Shown here: positions 26,676 to 35,825 of the stretch, in pieces
Layout of the letters: every line of letters starts with the position of its first letter
Numbering within the stretch: position 1 is the first letter of the stretch
From: Polynucleobacter yangtzensis
GTDB lineage: Bacteria; Pseudomonadota; Gammaproteobacteria; Burkholderiales; Burkholderiaceae
Direction of reading: 5' to 3'
DNA length: 64,000 bases
NCBI RefSeq assembly: GCF_001595965.1
Contig: NZ_LOJI01000001.1
Span: 547,841-611,840 of the forward strand
Made by a program: the position numbers and the translations under genes
The notes under the pieces: generated by a model
Seen by the model: the letters and a program-made list of their open reading frames with translations, nothing else
Told to the model about the DNA's origin: nothing
Databases searched by the model: none

Positions 26676-27591
26676 TGTCGCGCCAGCAATAGCTCCAGCA
26701 AGCCAAGAGGCCATAGAGCGCTTCTGCGACGCTTGCTGGCTAGAAGACGGCCTTGCTCAAAATAGCCTAGCCGCATACCGTAGAGACTTATTGCTATTAG
26801 CGCAGTGGCTTTATAAGGAGTCTGGTGGCGATCTTTATGGCGTTACCGAAAAAGATCTCACGGCTTATATTGCTTATCGCAGAGCGGATAAAGCAACCAC
26901 TGCCAATCGACGCTTAACGGTTTTCAAGCGCTTCTACCGTCACGCCCTACGCATCAATTTAGTGAAGAACGATCCTTGTATGGGATTGCGTGCTGCCAAG
27001 CAAGCGCTGCGCTTTCCAAAGACATTGAGTGAAGATCAAGTTACCGCCTTGTTAAATGCGCCAGATATTGAAACGCCATTGGGTTTGCGTGATCGCACGA
27101 TGCTCGAGCTCATGTATGCCAGTGGTTTGCGCGTCTCTGAAATTGTTTCTTTAAAAACAGTAGCCCTTGGATTAAATGAAGGTGTCGTAAGAGTGGTGAA
27201 TGGTAAAGGCGGTAAAGAGCGCTTAGTACCTTTTGGTGGTGAAGCAGGGCAATGGCTCAGAAAGTATCTTGCTGAGGCCCGTACCCCATTACTAGAGGGC
27301 AAAACATCAGATGCTGTTTTTGTTGGTCGTCATACGGGCGCTGGTTTAACCCGGCAGGCATTTTGGGCACTGATTAAGCGTTATGCCACAGTAGCCAATA
27401 TCTCTGTAGCGCTTTCACCTCACACCCTGCGCCATGCCTTTGCGACCCATTTACTCAATCATGGGGCGGATTTAAGGGTGGTGCAGCTCCTTTTGGGGCA
27501 TGCTGATATCTCTACCACCCAAATTTATACCCATGTGGCTAGAGAAAGACTCAAATCAATTCACCAGCAGCATCATCCGCGCGGCTCTTAA
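26668..27591 (+). CDS. xerD: Tyrosine recombinase XerD
   Basis: Resolves chromosome dimers at dif with XerC. The N-terminal core-binding domain spans about residues 10-95 ([20 protein letters not shown]). The catalytic domain shows all expected residues: Arg in [11 protein letters not shown], Lys in [12 protein letters not shown], HxxR in [18 protein letters not shown], His in [16 protein letters not shown], and the nucleophile Tyr at its end. The start is GTG 26668, overlapping yajQ by 8 bp. At 307 aa it matches a housekeeping recombinase, not an integrase. Confidence 0.94.
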   Translation: MTNVAPAIAPASQEAIERFCDACWLEDGLAQNSLAAYRRDLLLLAQWLYKESGGDLYGVTEKDLTAYIAYRRADKATTANRRLTVFKRFYRHALRINLVKNDPCMGLRAAKQALRFPKTLSEDQVTALLNAPDIETPLGLRDRTMLELMYASGLRVSEIVSLKTVALGLNEGVVRVVNGKGGKERLVPFGGEAGQWLRKYLAEARTPLLEGKTSDAVFVGRHTGAGLTRQAFWALIKRYATVANISVALSPHTLRHAFATHLLNHGADLRVVQLLLGHADISTTQIYTHVARERLKSIHQQHHPRGS

Positions 27592-27648
27592 TAAGCCCTA
27601 GACCAAGGGTTGCGGCTTGCTCAGGCTATAAGTGTTTAAGATAGCGGT

Positions 27649-28281
27649 ATGGAATTGACCCTCGATCTATTGCTTATCCCCATTGCCTATTTAATTGGCT
27701 CCGTTTCTTTTGCGGTAGTGGTGAGCAAGTGCATGCGCTTACCCGATCCTCACTCTTATGGCTCTGGTAATCCGGGTGCCACGAATGTTCTGCGTACAGG
27801 TAACAAATTAGCAGCAGTATTGACCTTGATTGGCGATGCTCTCAAAGGTTATCTTGCTGTCATGCTCGCACGAGTATTGCTGGGTGATGAGTCACTCACA
27901 TCTACTTTAAATTCTTGGTTGCTCTGTGGGGTAGTTATTGCTGTTTTCCTGGGTCACCTCTTTCCAATATTTCATGGGTTTAAAGGTGGTAAAGGTGTTG
28001 CCACTGCCTGCGGTATTTTGTTTGGTATTAATTGGATTTTAGGTTTAGCCACTCTGAGCACCTGGATTATTGTGGCAATGTTTATGCGCTACTCATCATT
28101 AGCTGCCCTAGCTGCTGCAATCTTTGGCCCCATCTATTTTGTTTTCTTGTTCGGCCTTCAGCCAATGGGTATTGCGCTACTGATAGTTTGCCTCTTATTG
28201 ATTTGGCGTCACCGTAGCAATATCCAAAATTTAATGAATGGCACCGAAAGTCGTATTGGTTCTAAAAATACTCCAAACTAA
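27649..28281 (+). CDS. plsY: Glycerol-3-phosphate acyltransferase PlsY
   Basis: Membrane enzyme that uses acyl-phosphate to acylate glycerol 3-phosphate, the first step of phospholipid synthesis. Hydrophobic throughout, with conserved loops [36 protein letters not shown] and the terminal [16 protein letters not shown]. Length 210 aa is standard. It may be transcribed with the MAPEG gene 26 bp downstream. Confidence 0.96.
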   Translation: MELTLDLLLIPIAYLIGSVSFAVVVSKCMRLPDPHSYGSGNPGATNVLRTGNKLAAVLTLIGDALKGYLAVMLARVLLGDESLTSTLNSWLLCGVVIAVFLGHLFPIFHGFKGGKGVATACGILFGINWILGLATLSTWIIVAMFMRYSSLAALAAAIFGPIYFVFLFGLQPMGIALLIVCLLLIWRHRSNIQNLMNGTESRIGSKNTPN

Positions 28282-28307
28282 AGACCCCCAAAGTAAAGAC
28301 CTCAACT

Positions 28308-28679
28308 ATGACAATTGCTTACGCCTGTGTTCTCTTTATGGGTCTTTTGCCCTATGTAGCTGCTGGTATCGCTAAAAAAGGTTTTGAGGGTTATGACAAT
28401 GCCTTACCAAGACAATGGCTTGCTAAGCAAACTGGCTTTAGGGCTAGAGCGAATGCCGCACAAGCCAATCTATTTGAGTCATTGCCTCTCTTTTTTGCCG
28501 CAGTCATCATTGCTTCAATTGCCAATGCACCGCAAGCTAGAATTGATCTTCTAGCGCTAGGTTTTGTGGCTGCGCGGATTGCTTACTTGATTTGTTATGT
28601 TGCCAACTGGCCAACGACACGATCCATTGTTTGGGCTTTGGGAATCATTTGTGTAGTGAGCTTGTTTTTCCAGATTTAA
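28308..28679 (+). CDS. MAPEG-family membrane protein
   Basis: A 123-residue protein with about four hydrophobic segments and the bacterial MAPEG pattern: a KQTGFRARANAAQANLFESL loop with the conserved arginine-glutamate region, then FAAVIIASIAN and a closing hydrophobic helix. MAPEG proteins include glutathione-dependent membrane enzymes; no specific activity can be assigned to this group. It lies between plsY and folE on the same strand. Confidence 0.8.
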   Translation: MTIAYACVLFMGLLPYVAAGIAKKGFEGYDNALPRQWLAKQTGFRARANAAQANLFESLPLFFAAVIIASIANAPQARIDLLALGFVAARIAYLICYVANWPTTRSIVWALGIICVVSLFFQI

Positions 28680-28717
28680 CAAACTAATTATTAAAAAACT
28701 GAGACACAACATTTCTT

Positions 28718-29497
28718 ATGCCAACTAAAATACCAGCTGCAGTGAAAAAGCCGACGATCAAAAAAGCAGGCGCCACAAAAAAGAAGGCATCAACAAAGAC
28801 CACACCAGCAAAAGATGACGTAGGTTTACCTTTGTCGGTAGTGATTCGCCGCCGTATTGAGGCGCAAAAAGCGCGCTTTCATGCAAATGACAATATCGCT
28901 GCTTTTATTCAACCAGGAGAGCTTGAGGGTCTGGTAGATGAAGTTGCAGAAAAGATGCAGGCCGTCTTAGAAAGTCTGGTGATCGATACTGAAAATGATC
29001 ACAACACTAAAAATACCAGCCGTCGTGTCGCCAAAATGTATGTGCAGGAAGTGTTTAATGGCCGCTATGTAGAGCAACCAGCGCTGACGAAGTTCCCTAA
29101 CGTGAGTCGCTTAAATGAGCTTATGATTATTGGCCCAATCACCGTACGAAGCGCCTGCTCCCACCATTTGTGCCCAATCATGGGTCGCATTTGGATTGGG
29201 GTGTTGCCAAGCAAGGAATCTGCGTTGATCGGTCTTTCTAAGTATTCACGCCTGACCGAGTGGGTCATGTGCCGCCCTCAGATTCAGGAAGAGGCTGTTG
29301 TGGAGTTGGCAGATATGCTTGAGAAAAAAATTAAGCCTATTGGTGTTGCAGTGGTAATGGATGCTGATCACTTCTGTATGCAGTGGCGTGGTGTAAAGGA
29401 TCGTGATTCCAAGATGATCAATAGCGTGATGCGTGGAGCCTTTTTAAAGGACTCTAATTTGCGTCGTGAGTTCTTAGCTCTGATTGATCGTAAGTAA
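28718..29497 (+). CDS. folE: GTP cyclohydrolase I
   Basis: First enzyme of tetrahydrofolate synthesis. The zinc and active-site residues are in TVRSACSHHLCPIMGRIWIG, LIGLSKYSRLTEWVMCRPQI and DADHFCMQWRGVKD. A Lys/Ala/Thr-rich extension of about 35 residues (TIKKAGATKKKASTK region) precedes the enzyme and is absent from E. coli FolE, although an internal start cannot be excluded. The length is 259 aa. The lipoprotein gene downstream begins 4 bp after the stop. Confidence 0.95.
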   Translation: MPTKIPAAVKKPTIKKAGATKKKASTKTTPAKDDVGLPLSVVIRRRIEAQKARFHANDNIAAFIQPGELEGLVDEVAEKMQAVLESLVIDTENDHNTKNTSRRVAKMYVQEVFNGRYVEQPALTKFPNVSRLNELMIIGPITVRSACSHHLCPIMGRIWIGVLPSKESALIGLSKYSRLTEWVMCRPQIQEEAVVELADMLEKKIKPIGVAVVMDADHFCMQWRGVKDRDSKMINSVMRGAFLKDSNLRREFLALIDRK

Positions 29498-29501
29498 TTT
29501 A

Positions 29502-30542
29502 ATGAAAAAGCTTTTGATTCTTGCGTTGCTAGGGTTTGTGCTCGTAGGCTGCTCTAACACCCCTAGGCGACAAGACTATCAAGCATTCATGGATGAGGAA
29601 GTAGAGTCCCCGTTCTTTAATGTGCCCGCAGTAAATCAAAAAGACTTTGCAGACCGTACTTGGATCTTATTGGCTGAGTCAAAGACTAAGCTGTGGTTCT
29701 ATGACCCCTACACGCTGACTGAAGATGAAGAAGGGGTTGTTGCCTTTGATGCATTCTTCTCGCCACGAGAGCAGAATAATCTGCAGTTATTTAATGCCAC
29801 GATTGTTGGGCCTTACCGACAAAAGATAGATTGCTTTGGTAATCATCAGTGGTCAGAAACGCTATACACAAAGAACTTGGTACCCAAAGACCCCAACGCT
29901 GTTGACATCAAACCAGTCAATGGTTCTGGCTGGGTCAAAATTAAAGGACGCACAGCAATGGCCTATGTGCGAACTCGGGTATGCGGCAGAAAATTCATTG
30001 ATGATCAAAATATTAATTACTTTTTATTCCAAACTAGTCCAATGTCTTTAGTACAAGCTCGCAAAGAAGTGATTCGAGATACTGCGCAATACCAAAAAGA
30101 AATGCAGTTGGCAAAAGAGGCGCAAGAAAGAGCTAAGGCCCAAAAGGGCATACCAGAACAAAAAAGCGCTGTAAGCATTATTCCCGGCGAACCGCCACCA
30201 CCGGCTTCGGTAGAGGTGCCTTCGGAAAAAACTCCAGTGTTTTATGAGGTGGTCAATAACGTGGTTACCGTTATTGATGTAAAGAATGATGTCCGCCAAA
30301 TGAAGCTCAGCTCCTATTTGATGGAAAAAGATTTTCCGAAGCAAGCTGACTATTTATTCACGGCAAATTGCCAAAGCAATACATACAGCTTACTTACTCA
30401 AGGTGCTGGTGAAAAATCTGGTGGAGTCAGCGTTACAAAGGAAAACATTGGTGCTAAAGATTCATTTAGTGCAGTTGCATTCAATCGTGCATGCGGTAAG
30501 CATGGCGCTTACATGAAAGTAACAAATAAAGGCGTGAGATGA
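29502..30542 (+). CDS. Putative lipoprotein of unknown function
   Basis: A 346-residue secreted protein with a lipobox (FVLVGCSN, Cys about residue 17). The domain after it (DRTWILLAESKTKLWFYDP, then YRQKIDC and VRTRVCGRKF) faintly resembles surface-adhesin E or CNP1-like lipoproteins. A Lys/Glu/Gln-rich helix (AQYQKEMQLAKEAQERAKAQ) and a Pro-rich linker (GEPPPPASVEVP) lead to a second cysteine-containing domain. ATG 29502 is preferred over an in-frame TTG at 29484 because it starts the signal peptide. Function not recognised. Confidence 0.6.
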   Translation: MKKLLILALLGFVLVGCSNTPRRQDYQAFMDEEVESPFFNVPAVNQKDFADRTWILLAESKTKLWFYDPYTLTEDEEGVVAFDAFFSPREQNNLQLFNATIVGPYRQKIDCFGNHQWSETLYTKNLVPKDPNAVDIKPVNGSGWVKIKGRTAMAYVRTRVCGRKFIDDQNINYFLFQTSPMSLVQARKEVIRDTAQYQKEMQLAKEAQERAKAQKGIPEQKSAVSIIPGEPPPPASVEVPSEKTPVFYEVVNNVVTVIDVKNDVRQMKLSSYLMEKDFPKQADYLFTANCQSNTYSLLTQGAGEKSGGVSVTKENIGAKDSFSAVAFNRACGKHGAYMKVTNKGVR

Positions 30543-30763
30543 AACTGTGCTTTAGTGGGTTATTAACTTATTTTGTTTTAGCTACCGCATTAGGTTTGGC
30601 TGCTTGCACTTCATTTCCATCCGAAAACCAAGACCCCGCCAAAAATAACAAGGCTACTTACAACAAAGATCTCAGGGAGTGCCAAGAGGACTATCCGGAA
30701 GTGGGTTCCGGTGTTCACTATCGGCAATGGATAGGCTGCATGAATCTCAAGGGTTGGAAGTAA
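30539..30763 (+). CDS. Small lipoprotein of unknown function
   Basis: A 74-residue protein with a signal peptide (SGLLTYFVLATALGLAACTS; lipobox LAAC, Cys23) and a short mature part that ends HYRQWIGCMNLKGWK, with two cysteines that could form a disulfide. Its ATG overlaps the TGA of the previous lipoprotein gene, so the two are translationally coupled. A short GC-rich hairpin (30769-30786, four T) after the stop may end the transcript. Confidence 0.65.
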   Translation: MKLCFSGLLTYFVLATALGLAACTSFPSENQDPAKNNKATYNKDLRECQEDYPEVGSGVHYRQWIGCMNLKGWK

Positions 30764-30791
30764 ACACGCTTTGCGAGAGTGCAAAGTTTTC

Positions 30792-30806
30792 TGAGAATAA
30801 TTCTCA
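30792..30806. promoter_or_regulatory. Fur-box-like palindrome upstream of the HiPIP gene
   Basis: TGAGAATAATTCTCA is a perfect 7-1-7 palindrome that fits the Fur consensus (TGATAAT-n-ATTATCA) at all but one position per arm; the GAGAAT form is common in proteobacterial Fur sites. It lies 145 bp before the HiPIP start, with a TTGACT hexamer at 30828-30833 just downstream. Assignment to Fur is by sequence only. Confidence 0.55.
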
Positions 30807-30950
30807 TCTATATTTCTATATAAATCATTGACTTACGTGGTAGCTAGCAGCATTAAATCTTCTCCACTATGATCAGCTCTAGTTTTAAAAGGTCTTCTTA
30901 TTTGAGAATGCGCTTTTAAATTATTCGCTGTTTTACTTTTTGGAGAACCC

Positions 30951-31259
30951 ATGAAAAATAGTCGTCGCCAATTTATGATTTTGTCTGCTGCTGGTGCCTG
31001 CACTTTGGCATTGAACGGTAAAGTTCAAGCTCAAGCAATGGTTGCTGAAACTGATCCACAAGCTGCTGCATTGGGTTACAAGGCTGATGCTTCTAAGGTA
31101 GACAAAGCGAAGTTCCCTAAATATGCCGCCGGTCAAAAGTGTGACAACTGTGCTCTCTATCAAGGTAAGCCTGGTTCTGCTGCCGGCGGCTGTTCATTAT
31201 TTGCTGGTAAGCAAGTTGCTGGTCCAGGTTGGTGTTCTGCTTACGCTAAAAAGGCCTAA
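30951..31259 (+). CDS. High-potential iron-sulfur protein (HiPIP) with Tat signal
   Basis: A 102-residue periplasmic electron carrier. The twin-arginine motif SRRQFM is followed by a hydrophobic stretch and cleavage near VQAQA. The mature part has the four [4Fe-4S] cysteines, a CDNC pair then one cysteine after 13 residues and the last after 13 more (GPGWCSAYAKK). HiPIPs usually carry electrons from cytochrome bc1 to oxidases or reaction centres. It is a single-gene unit: possible Fur site upstream, strong terminator downstream. Confidence 0.93.
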   Translation: MKNSRRQFMILSAAGACTLALNGKVQAQAMVAETDPQAAALGYKADASKVDKAKFPKYAAGQKCDNCALYQGKPGSAAGGCSLFAGKQVAGPGWCSAYAKKA

Positions 31260-31291
31260 CTTAAAGACACAAGCTTCGACTTGCATCGGAC

Positions 31292-31325
31292 AAAATAGAC
31301 TGCTTAGGCAGTCTATTTTATTTTT
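31292..31325 (+). terminator. Rho-independent terminator of the HiPIP gene
   Basis: A 12-bp perfect stem (AAAATAGACTGC at 31292-31303, GCAGTCTATTTT at 31308-31319) with a TTAG loop and a T-rich tail (31321-31325), 33 bp after the stop. The symmetric A and T runs could let it work in both directions. Confidence 0.85.
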
Positions 31326-31430
31326 CAGGCATGAGTTTTTTAGAGGCTTATGATTGTGAGTGTCGCTCAAAAAAAGTCAAAAAATACTTCGGTATCCAGA
31401 TCATTTCTCATTTCTCATTTTGAAGTTTGC

Positions 31431-31973
31431 ATGAAACATTCCTTTAAATACCTTGTGAAGCATTACTCCTTTTATTTGGGTGGCGATCAGCCGCTAGTTA
31501 ATTGGTTGGAGCGATTGCGTTCAGTGCTGGGAGCTTTTATAGGCCTTGGTCTAGTACTCACCATTGCAAAATTTTTAGGTGAGCTCAATGCCATTGATGA
31601 GTGGTTGATGGCATCTTTAGGGGCGAGTGCTTTACTGGTCTTTGCTTTACCAGGCAGTCCGATGGCGCAACCTTGGGCTGTGATTGCAGGCAATACTTTG
31701 TCTGCTTTAGTGGGAATTACCTGTGCGCATTGGGTTTCATCACCCTTGTTGGCCCTCCCGCTGGCCGCATCCTTATCGATTTTGGGTATGTTTATTTTGC
31801 GCTGTTTACATCCGCCGGCAGCTGCGGTCGCGATGATTGCGGTACTAGGGCATGTGCTGCATTACCGTTATGCCTTCTTCCCTGTGCTGATTGATTCGGT
31901 GCTGCTGGTTGTGGCTGGGGCAATCTACAGCAATTTGACTGGTAAAACCTACCCCAATAAGCCCACTAAGTAG
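31431..31973 (+). CDS. HPP-family integral membrane protein
   Basis: An integral membrane protein of the HPP family, named for its conserved HPP motif, seen here as CLHPPAAAVAMIAVLG. Other family blocks are SLGASALLVFALPGSPMAQ and PWAVIAGNTLSALVG. About five TM segments are visible. ATG 31431 (180 aa) begins with a short cytoplasmic segment before the first TM; ATG 31350 would add 27 residues close behind the preceding terminator. Some plant HPP proteins transport nitrite; the bacterial role is not settled. Confidence 0.82.
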   Translation: MKHSFKYLVKHYSFYLGGDQPLVNWLERLRSVLGAFIGLGLVLTIAKFLGELNAIDEWLMASLGASALLVFALPGSPMAQPWAVIAGNTLSALVGITCAHWVSSPLLALPLAASLSILGMFILRCLHPPAAAVAMIAVLGHVLHYRYAFFPVLIDSVLLVVAGAIYSNLTGKTYPNKPTK

Positions 31974-32066
31974 GCCTAAAGAATCCAAAAAGACTTAATT
32001 GTCTTTAAATATAAATTAATTAGGCCTATTTTTCTTTATCTGCTGCTAATTATCAATAAATATAGC

Positions 32067-32213
32067 TTATTTGGCTTTGGTTGCTGCGATTGAAGCGATG
32101 CAGTCTTTAATGCCGTAATTGTGATATTTGCCCGCATTTTCCCTTTTAAGCGATTGGGCGCACTCAATGACGGAATTGCGAACATTGATTTTTGGGGTAT
32201 TTGCTGCTGTCAT
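32067..32213 (-). CDS. Small coupled ORF downstream of the DUF5672 gene (48 aa)
   Basis: A 48-residue frame beginning MTAANTPKINVRNSVIECAQ and ending SIAATKAK, with two cysteines. Its ATG overlaps the TGA of the glycosyltransferase-like gene (ATGA), the usual sign of translational coupling. An AT-rich hairpin (31989-32006) beyond its stop could end transcription. No family recognised; mainly helical by composition. The overlap is the main support for its being a gene. Confidence 0.45.
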   Translation of the reverse strand: MTAANTPKINVRNSVIECAQSLKRENAGKYHNYGIKDCIASIAATKAK

Positions 32214-33004
32214 GCTGTCTCCTCAGATTGGTAGGGTTGAAGTAATTGTGGATATGCTTCCTGAAGCTTTAAATAGCTTTCTTGTAAAAGTGAATTATAA
32301 AAATCTTTATGCCAGACTTCAAAGCCATGAAGCCCCATGGGTAATACCCCAGTTTGCTCCATCCAGTAGGCTGGCTCCATTTCGAGAGCAAACTTGGCGG
32401 CGATCAGGGGTGGGCAAGCCTTAAAAGAAGGGTCAATTGAGCCCCAATAGCCAAAAAAAGCATCTTCCATGAAGAAAGCTTTACTGATGTGACCCTCTTT
32501 ACGGGCCAATAAATCCAGGGTTTTGGCGATATTGCGCAGAGACAGTCCGCCATTTCCGACGTAAAAGCGCTTGGTATTGACCTGAATAGGCCAGCGATTG
32601 CATAAAAATCGATATTGCGGAAAGCCCTTGATCCACGGGGCTCCAAAGTAGTCATAACCCTCATCGCAGAACTCTGTAATTTGGTTGCTGAGCAAGAAAG
32701 TGTCTAGTTGGGCTATGAGTAAATAGTCATATTGATTGGCAAATGGGGCATAAAAAGCGGGACTAATCACCAAGTCGTTATAGCTTTGGATGCTGACAAA
32801 GTGCTCGAGTGCATAACGCTGGACTTGAAGTTCTGGCCATAAGCCTAGGTACTCGCTCAGATCCAAGCCTTCTGGGCAAGCCAGTGTCACGTTCTCAACC
32901 CCCAAAAGGCGCAATTGCAACAGGGAGCGGGCCTCAGATAGCGAAAGATCCGGTTTATAAATCGGCACCGTAGTGACATAGCGCTGGGAGGAGGGGGTGG
33001 ACAT
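32210..33004 (-). CDS. DUF5672-family glycosyltransferase-like protein
   Basis: A 264-residue protein of the DUF5672 group, considered glycosyltransferases. YDYLLIAQLDTFLLSNQ provides a DxD-like acidic site, followed by DYFGAPWIKGFPQY, the conserved FYVGNGGLSLRN and AFFMEDAFFGYW. It faces away from manC across an 89-bp gap and so marks the left edge of the polysaccharide region. Acceptor and donor are unknown. Confidence 0.78.
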   Translation of the reverse strand: MSTPSSQRYVTTVPIYKPDLSLSEARSLLQLRLLGVENVTLACPEGLDLSEYLGLWPELQVQRYALEHFVSIQSYNDLVISPAFYAPFANQYDYLLIAQLDTFLLSNQITEFCDEGYDYFGAPWIKGFPQYRFLCNRWPIQVNTKRFYVGNGGLSLRNIAKTLDLLARKEGHISKAFFMEDAFFGYWGSIDPSFKACPPLIAAKFALEMEPAYWMEQTGVLPMGLHGFEVWHKDFYNSLLQESYLKLQEAYPQLLQPYQSEETA

Positions 33005-33093
33005 GTTTAAAGGGTGTAAAAACGCTTAAATTCGGTCAGCCAGGTAGGCTTTGGGCCTTACAATGGCAGTTATTTTGTTAAAAAACATAATCA

Positions 33094-34617
33094 GTGAGTG
33101 ATATTACGCCAGCCTCTTCATCGTCTCAGATAATTCCCGTTATTTTGTGTGGCGGTTCTGGCACTCGTCTTTGGCCTTTGTCTAGAGCGGGCTTTCCTAA
33201 GCAGTTTTTGGTTCTATCTGGCGATGGCTCAAATCAAAGTCTTTTTCAGCAAGCAATTAGCCGTATCCATTCAGTTGGTAGCAAGAATGTCACTCTGGGC
33301 AAAACCGTCATTGTCACCAATGAGGAACACCGTTTTTTAGCACTCGATCAATTGCGTGAACTCAAGAGTAAACATGCAGCACTTTCAGCCGCCTTGCTCT
33401 TAGAGCCCGCTGGAAGAAACACCGCACCAGCTTTAACCTTAGCTGCTTTGTATGCGCAAGATCAGTCATCCAGTATGGGGGACGCTTCTTCTGATCCTAT
33501 TTTGGTTGTTACTCCTGCAGATCAAACCGTAACTAACCCAGCTGCATTCACTCAAGCTTTGGCGAAAAGTATCGAGATTGCGCAAACTGGTGCAATTGCT
33601 ATTCTGGGTATTACGCCTAATGCACCTGAAACGGGTTATGGCTACATCAAAGTACAAAGTCGGGCTGATGCTGAAAATGGATATACGGTTGAGCGCTTTG
33701 TAGAAAAGCCGAATGAAGCTACTGCAAAGCAATACCTAGCAGAGGGTGGTTATTTTTGGAATGGCGGTATGTTCGTTCTTAAGGCCAGTGTTTGGTTGGC
33801 TGCCCTCAAAGAGTATCGCCCTGATATTTTGGCTGCGACCCAAAGTGCTTGGCAAGCTAAGGCTACAGATGCCGCTGGTGAAGCGGAATTTATTCGCCCT
33901 GAAAAAGAATTATTTAAAGCGATTCCAAGTGAATCTATTGACTATGCAGTCATTGAAAAATGCTCCGGATCTCATTACCCCATCAAGATGGTTGAGTTAG
34001 ATGCGGGCTGGAATGATCTTGGTGCATGGGATGCAGTTTGGCAGGTAGGTAAGCAAGATACACAAGGTAACGTTACTACTGGCGATACCTTAGTGAGTAA
34101 TTCGAAGAATTCGTTAATCCACGCAAGCAGTCGTTTGGTGAGCGCTGTTGGTGTTGAGAATCTGATCATTGTTGAAACTGCAGATGCAGTCTTGGTTGCC
34201 GATCGAAAGAATAGTCAAGACGTTAAAAATATTGTGGGGCAACTCGAAGCGCAAAAGCGTGAAGAGAAAAACCTGCATCGCAAAGTCTCCCGCCCATGGG
34301 GTTGGTATGACAGTGTGGATGAGGGTGAGCGCTTTAAGGTCAAGCGCATTCAAGTTAAACCTGGCGCTAGCTTATCTTTGCAAATGCATCATCATCGTGC
34401 CGAGCATTGGATTGTGGTGAAGGGCACTGCCGAGATTACCAATGGCGATCAAGTCATTTTGCTAAGCGAAAATCAAAGTACGTATATCCCGCAAGGACAA
34501 ACTCACCGCCTGGCTAATCCCGGTAAAACCCCTCTAGAAATTATTGAAGTGCAATCGGGTAGTTATTTAGGTGAAGACGATATCATCCGCTTTGAAGATA
34601 CCTACGGTAGAAGTTAG
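33094..34617 (+). CDS. manC: Mannose-1-phosphate guanylyltransferase / mannose-6-phosphate isomerase
   Basis: Makes GDP-mannose. The N-terminal nucleotidyltransferase domain has VILCGGSGTRLWPLSRAGFP; the phosphomannose-site motif is FVEKPNEATAKQYLAEGGYF. The C-terminal cupin isomerase domain has SRPWGWYDSVDEGERFKVKR, SLQMHHHRAEHWIVVKG and YIPQGQTHRLANPGKTPLEI. Starts at GTG 33094; 507 aa. It heads the manC-gmd-fcl set that supplies GDP-mannose and GDP-L-fucose. Confidence 0.95.
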   Translation: MSDITPASSSSQIIPVILCGGSGTRLWPLSRAGFPKQFLVLSGDGSNQSLFQQAISRIHSVGSKNVTLGKTVIVTNEEHRFLALDQLRELKSKHAALSAALLLEPAGRNTAPALTLAALYAQDQSSSMGDASSDPILVVTPADQTVTNPAAFTQALAKSIEIAQTGAIAILGITPNAPETGYGYIKVQSRADAENGYTVERFVEKPNEATAKQYLAEGGYFWNGGMFVLKASVWLAALKEYRPDILAATQSAWQAKATDAAGEAEFIRPEKELFKAIPSESIDYAVIEKCSGSHYPIKMVELDAGWNDLGAWDAVWQVGKQDTQGNVTTGDTLVSNSKNSLIHASSRLVSAVGVENLIIVETADAVLVADRKNSQDVKNIVGQLEAQKREEKNLHRKVSRPWGWYDSVDEGERFKVKRIQVKPGASLSLQMHHHRAEHWIVVKGTAEITNGDQVILLSENQSTYIPQGQTHRLANPGKTPLEIIEVQSGSYLGEDDIIRFEDTYGRS

Positions 34618-34667
34618 TTTAATCATCAACATTTAGTCAATATTTACTAAGCATAGAAGAGTCAATT

Positions 34668-35795
34668 ATGAGCAATAAAAAAGTCGCCTTAATCACTGGT
34701 ATCACTGGCCAAGATGGTTCTTATTTAGCCGAGTTCTTATTAGAAAAAGGCTATATCGTTCATGGCATCAAGCGCCGCGCCTCTTCTTTCAATACTGAGC
34801 GTATTGACCATATTTACCAAGATCCCCATATTAATCACCCAGACTTGATTCTCCATTACGGTGATTTGACTGACACCAGTAACTTAGTGCGCATTATTAA
34901 AGAATGCCAACCTGATGAGATTTATAACTTGGGCGCGCAATCACACGTAGCCGTTTCATTTGAGTCTCCAGAGTACACCGCCGATGTCGATGCGATGGGT
35001 CCTTTGCGCATGCTCGAGGCAATCCGTATTTTGGGTTTAGAAAAGAAAACCCGTTTCTATCAAGCGTCTACCTCTGAGTTGTATGGCCTAGTGCAAGAGA
35101 TTCCACAAAAAGAAACCACGCCGTTTTATCCGCGCAGCCCATACGCAGTAGCTAAGATGTACGCCTACTGGATTACTGTGAACTATCGTGAAGCCTATGG
35201 TATTTATGCTTGTAACGGTATTTTGTTTAACCACGAATCTAAGCGCCGTGGCGAGACCTTTGTGACTCGAAAGGTGACTCGTGGCTTAGCCAATATCGCT
35301 CAAGGCCTTGAGAAATGTCTGTACATGGGTAATATCGATGCCCTACGTGACTGGGGTCATGCTAAAGATTACGTGCGTATGCAGTGGTTAATGTTGCAAC
35401 AAGATCAACCAGAAGATTTTGTGATTGCGACGGGCGTGCAGTTTACTGTTCGAGAATTCATCATCCGCAGTGCCAAACAACTAGGAATTACCTTAAAATT
35501 TGAAGGTAGCGCCGAGATTGAGAAAGCCATTGTGGCCTCTATTGAAGGTGATAAAGCGCCAGCACTCAAGGTAGGTGATGTAGTTGTGCAGATCGATCCA
35601 CGCTACTACCGTCCAACTGAAGTGGAAACACTCTTGGGTGATCCTACTAAAGCCAAAACAAAACTCGGCTGGGTTCCAGAAATCACTCTCGATCAAATGA
35701 TCGTAGAAATGGTTGCTAATGATCTAGACCAAGCTAAGCAACATGCTTTGTTGCAAAAGCATGGCTACTCAGTAGCGGTAGGTAAAGAAAACTAA
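34668..35795 (+). CDS. gmd: GDP-mannose 4,6-dehydratase
   Basis: Converts GDP-mannose to GDP-4-keto-6-deoxymannose using bound NADP. It has the full family signature: [19 protein letters not shown], the cofactor loop [33 protein letters not shown] with YAVAK, and [18 protein letters not shown]. At 375 aa it is the canonical length, unlike the shorter paralogue at 17368. fcl follows after 30 bp. Confidence 0.97.
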   Translation: MSNKKVALITGITGQDGSYLAEFLLEKGYIVHGIKRRASSFNTERIDHIYQDPHINHPDLILHYGDLTDTSNLVRIIKECQPDEIYNLGAQSHVAVSFESPEYTADVDAMGPLRMLEAIRILGLEKKTRFYQASTSELYGLVQEIPQKETTPFYPRSPYAVAKMYAYWITVNYREAYGIYACNGILFNHESKRRGETFVTRKVTRGLANIAQGLEKCLYMGNIDALRDWGHAKDYVRMQWLMLQQDQPEDFVIATGVQFTVREFIIRSAKQLGITLKFEGSAEIEKAIVASIEGDKAPALKVGDVVVQIDPRYYRPTEVETLLGDPTKAKTKLGWVPEITLDQMIVEMVANDLDQAKQHALLQKHGYSVAVGKEN

Positions 35796-35825
35796 AAAGA
35801 AGACTCAACAAAAGAAGATCAATAC

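Noticed and set aside
26668..27591. XerD-like gene as the integrase of a mobile element
   Set aside because: Length, N-terminal SAM-like domain and genomic position fit the housekeeping XerD, and no att-like repeats or phage genes accompany it.
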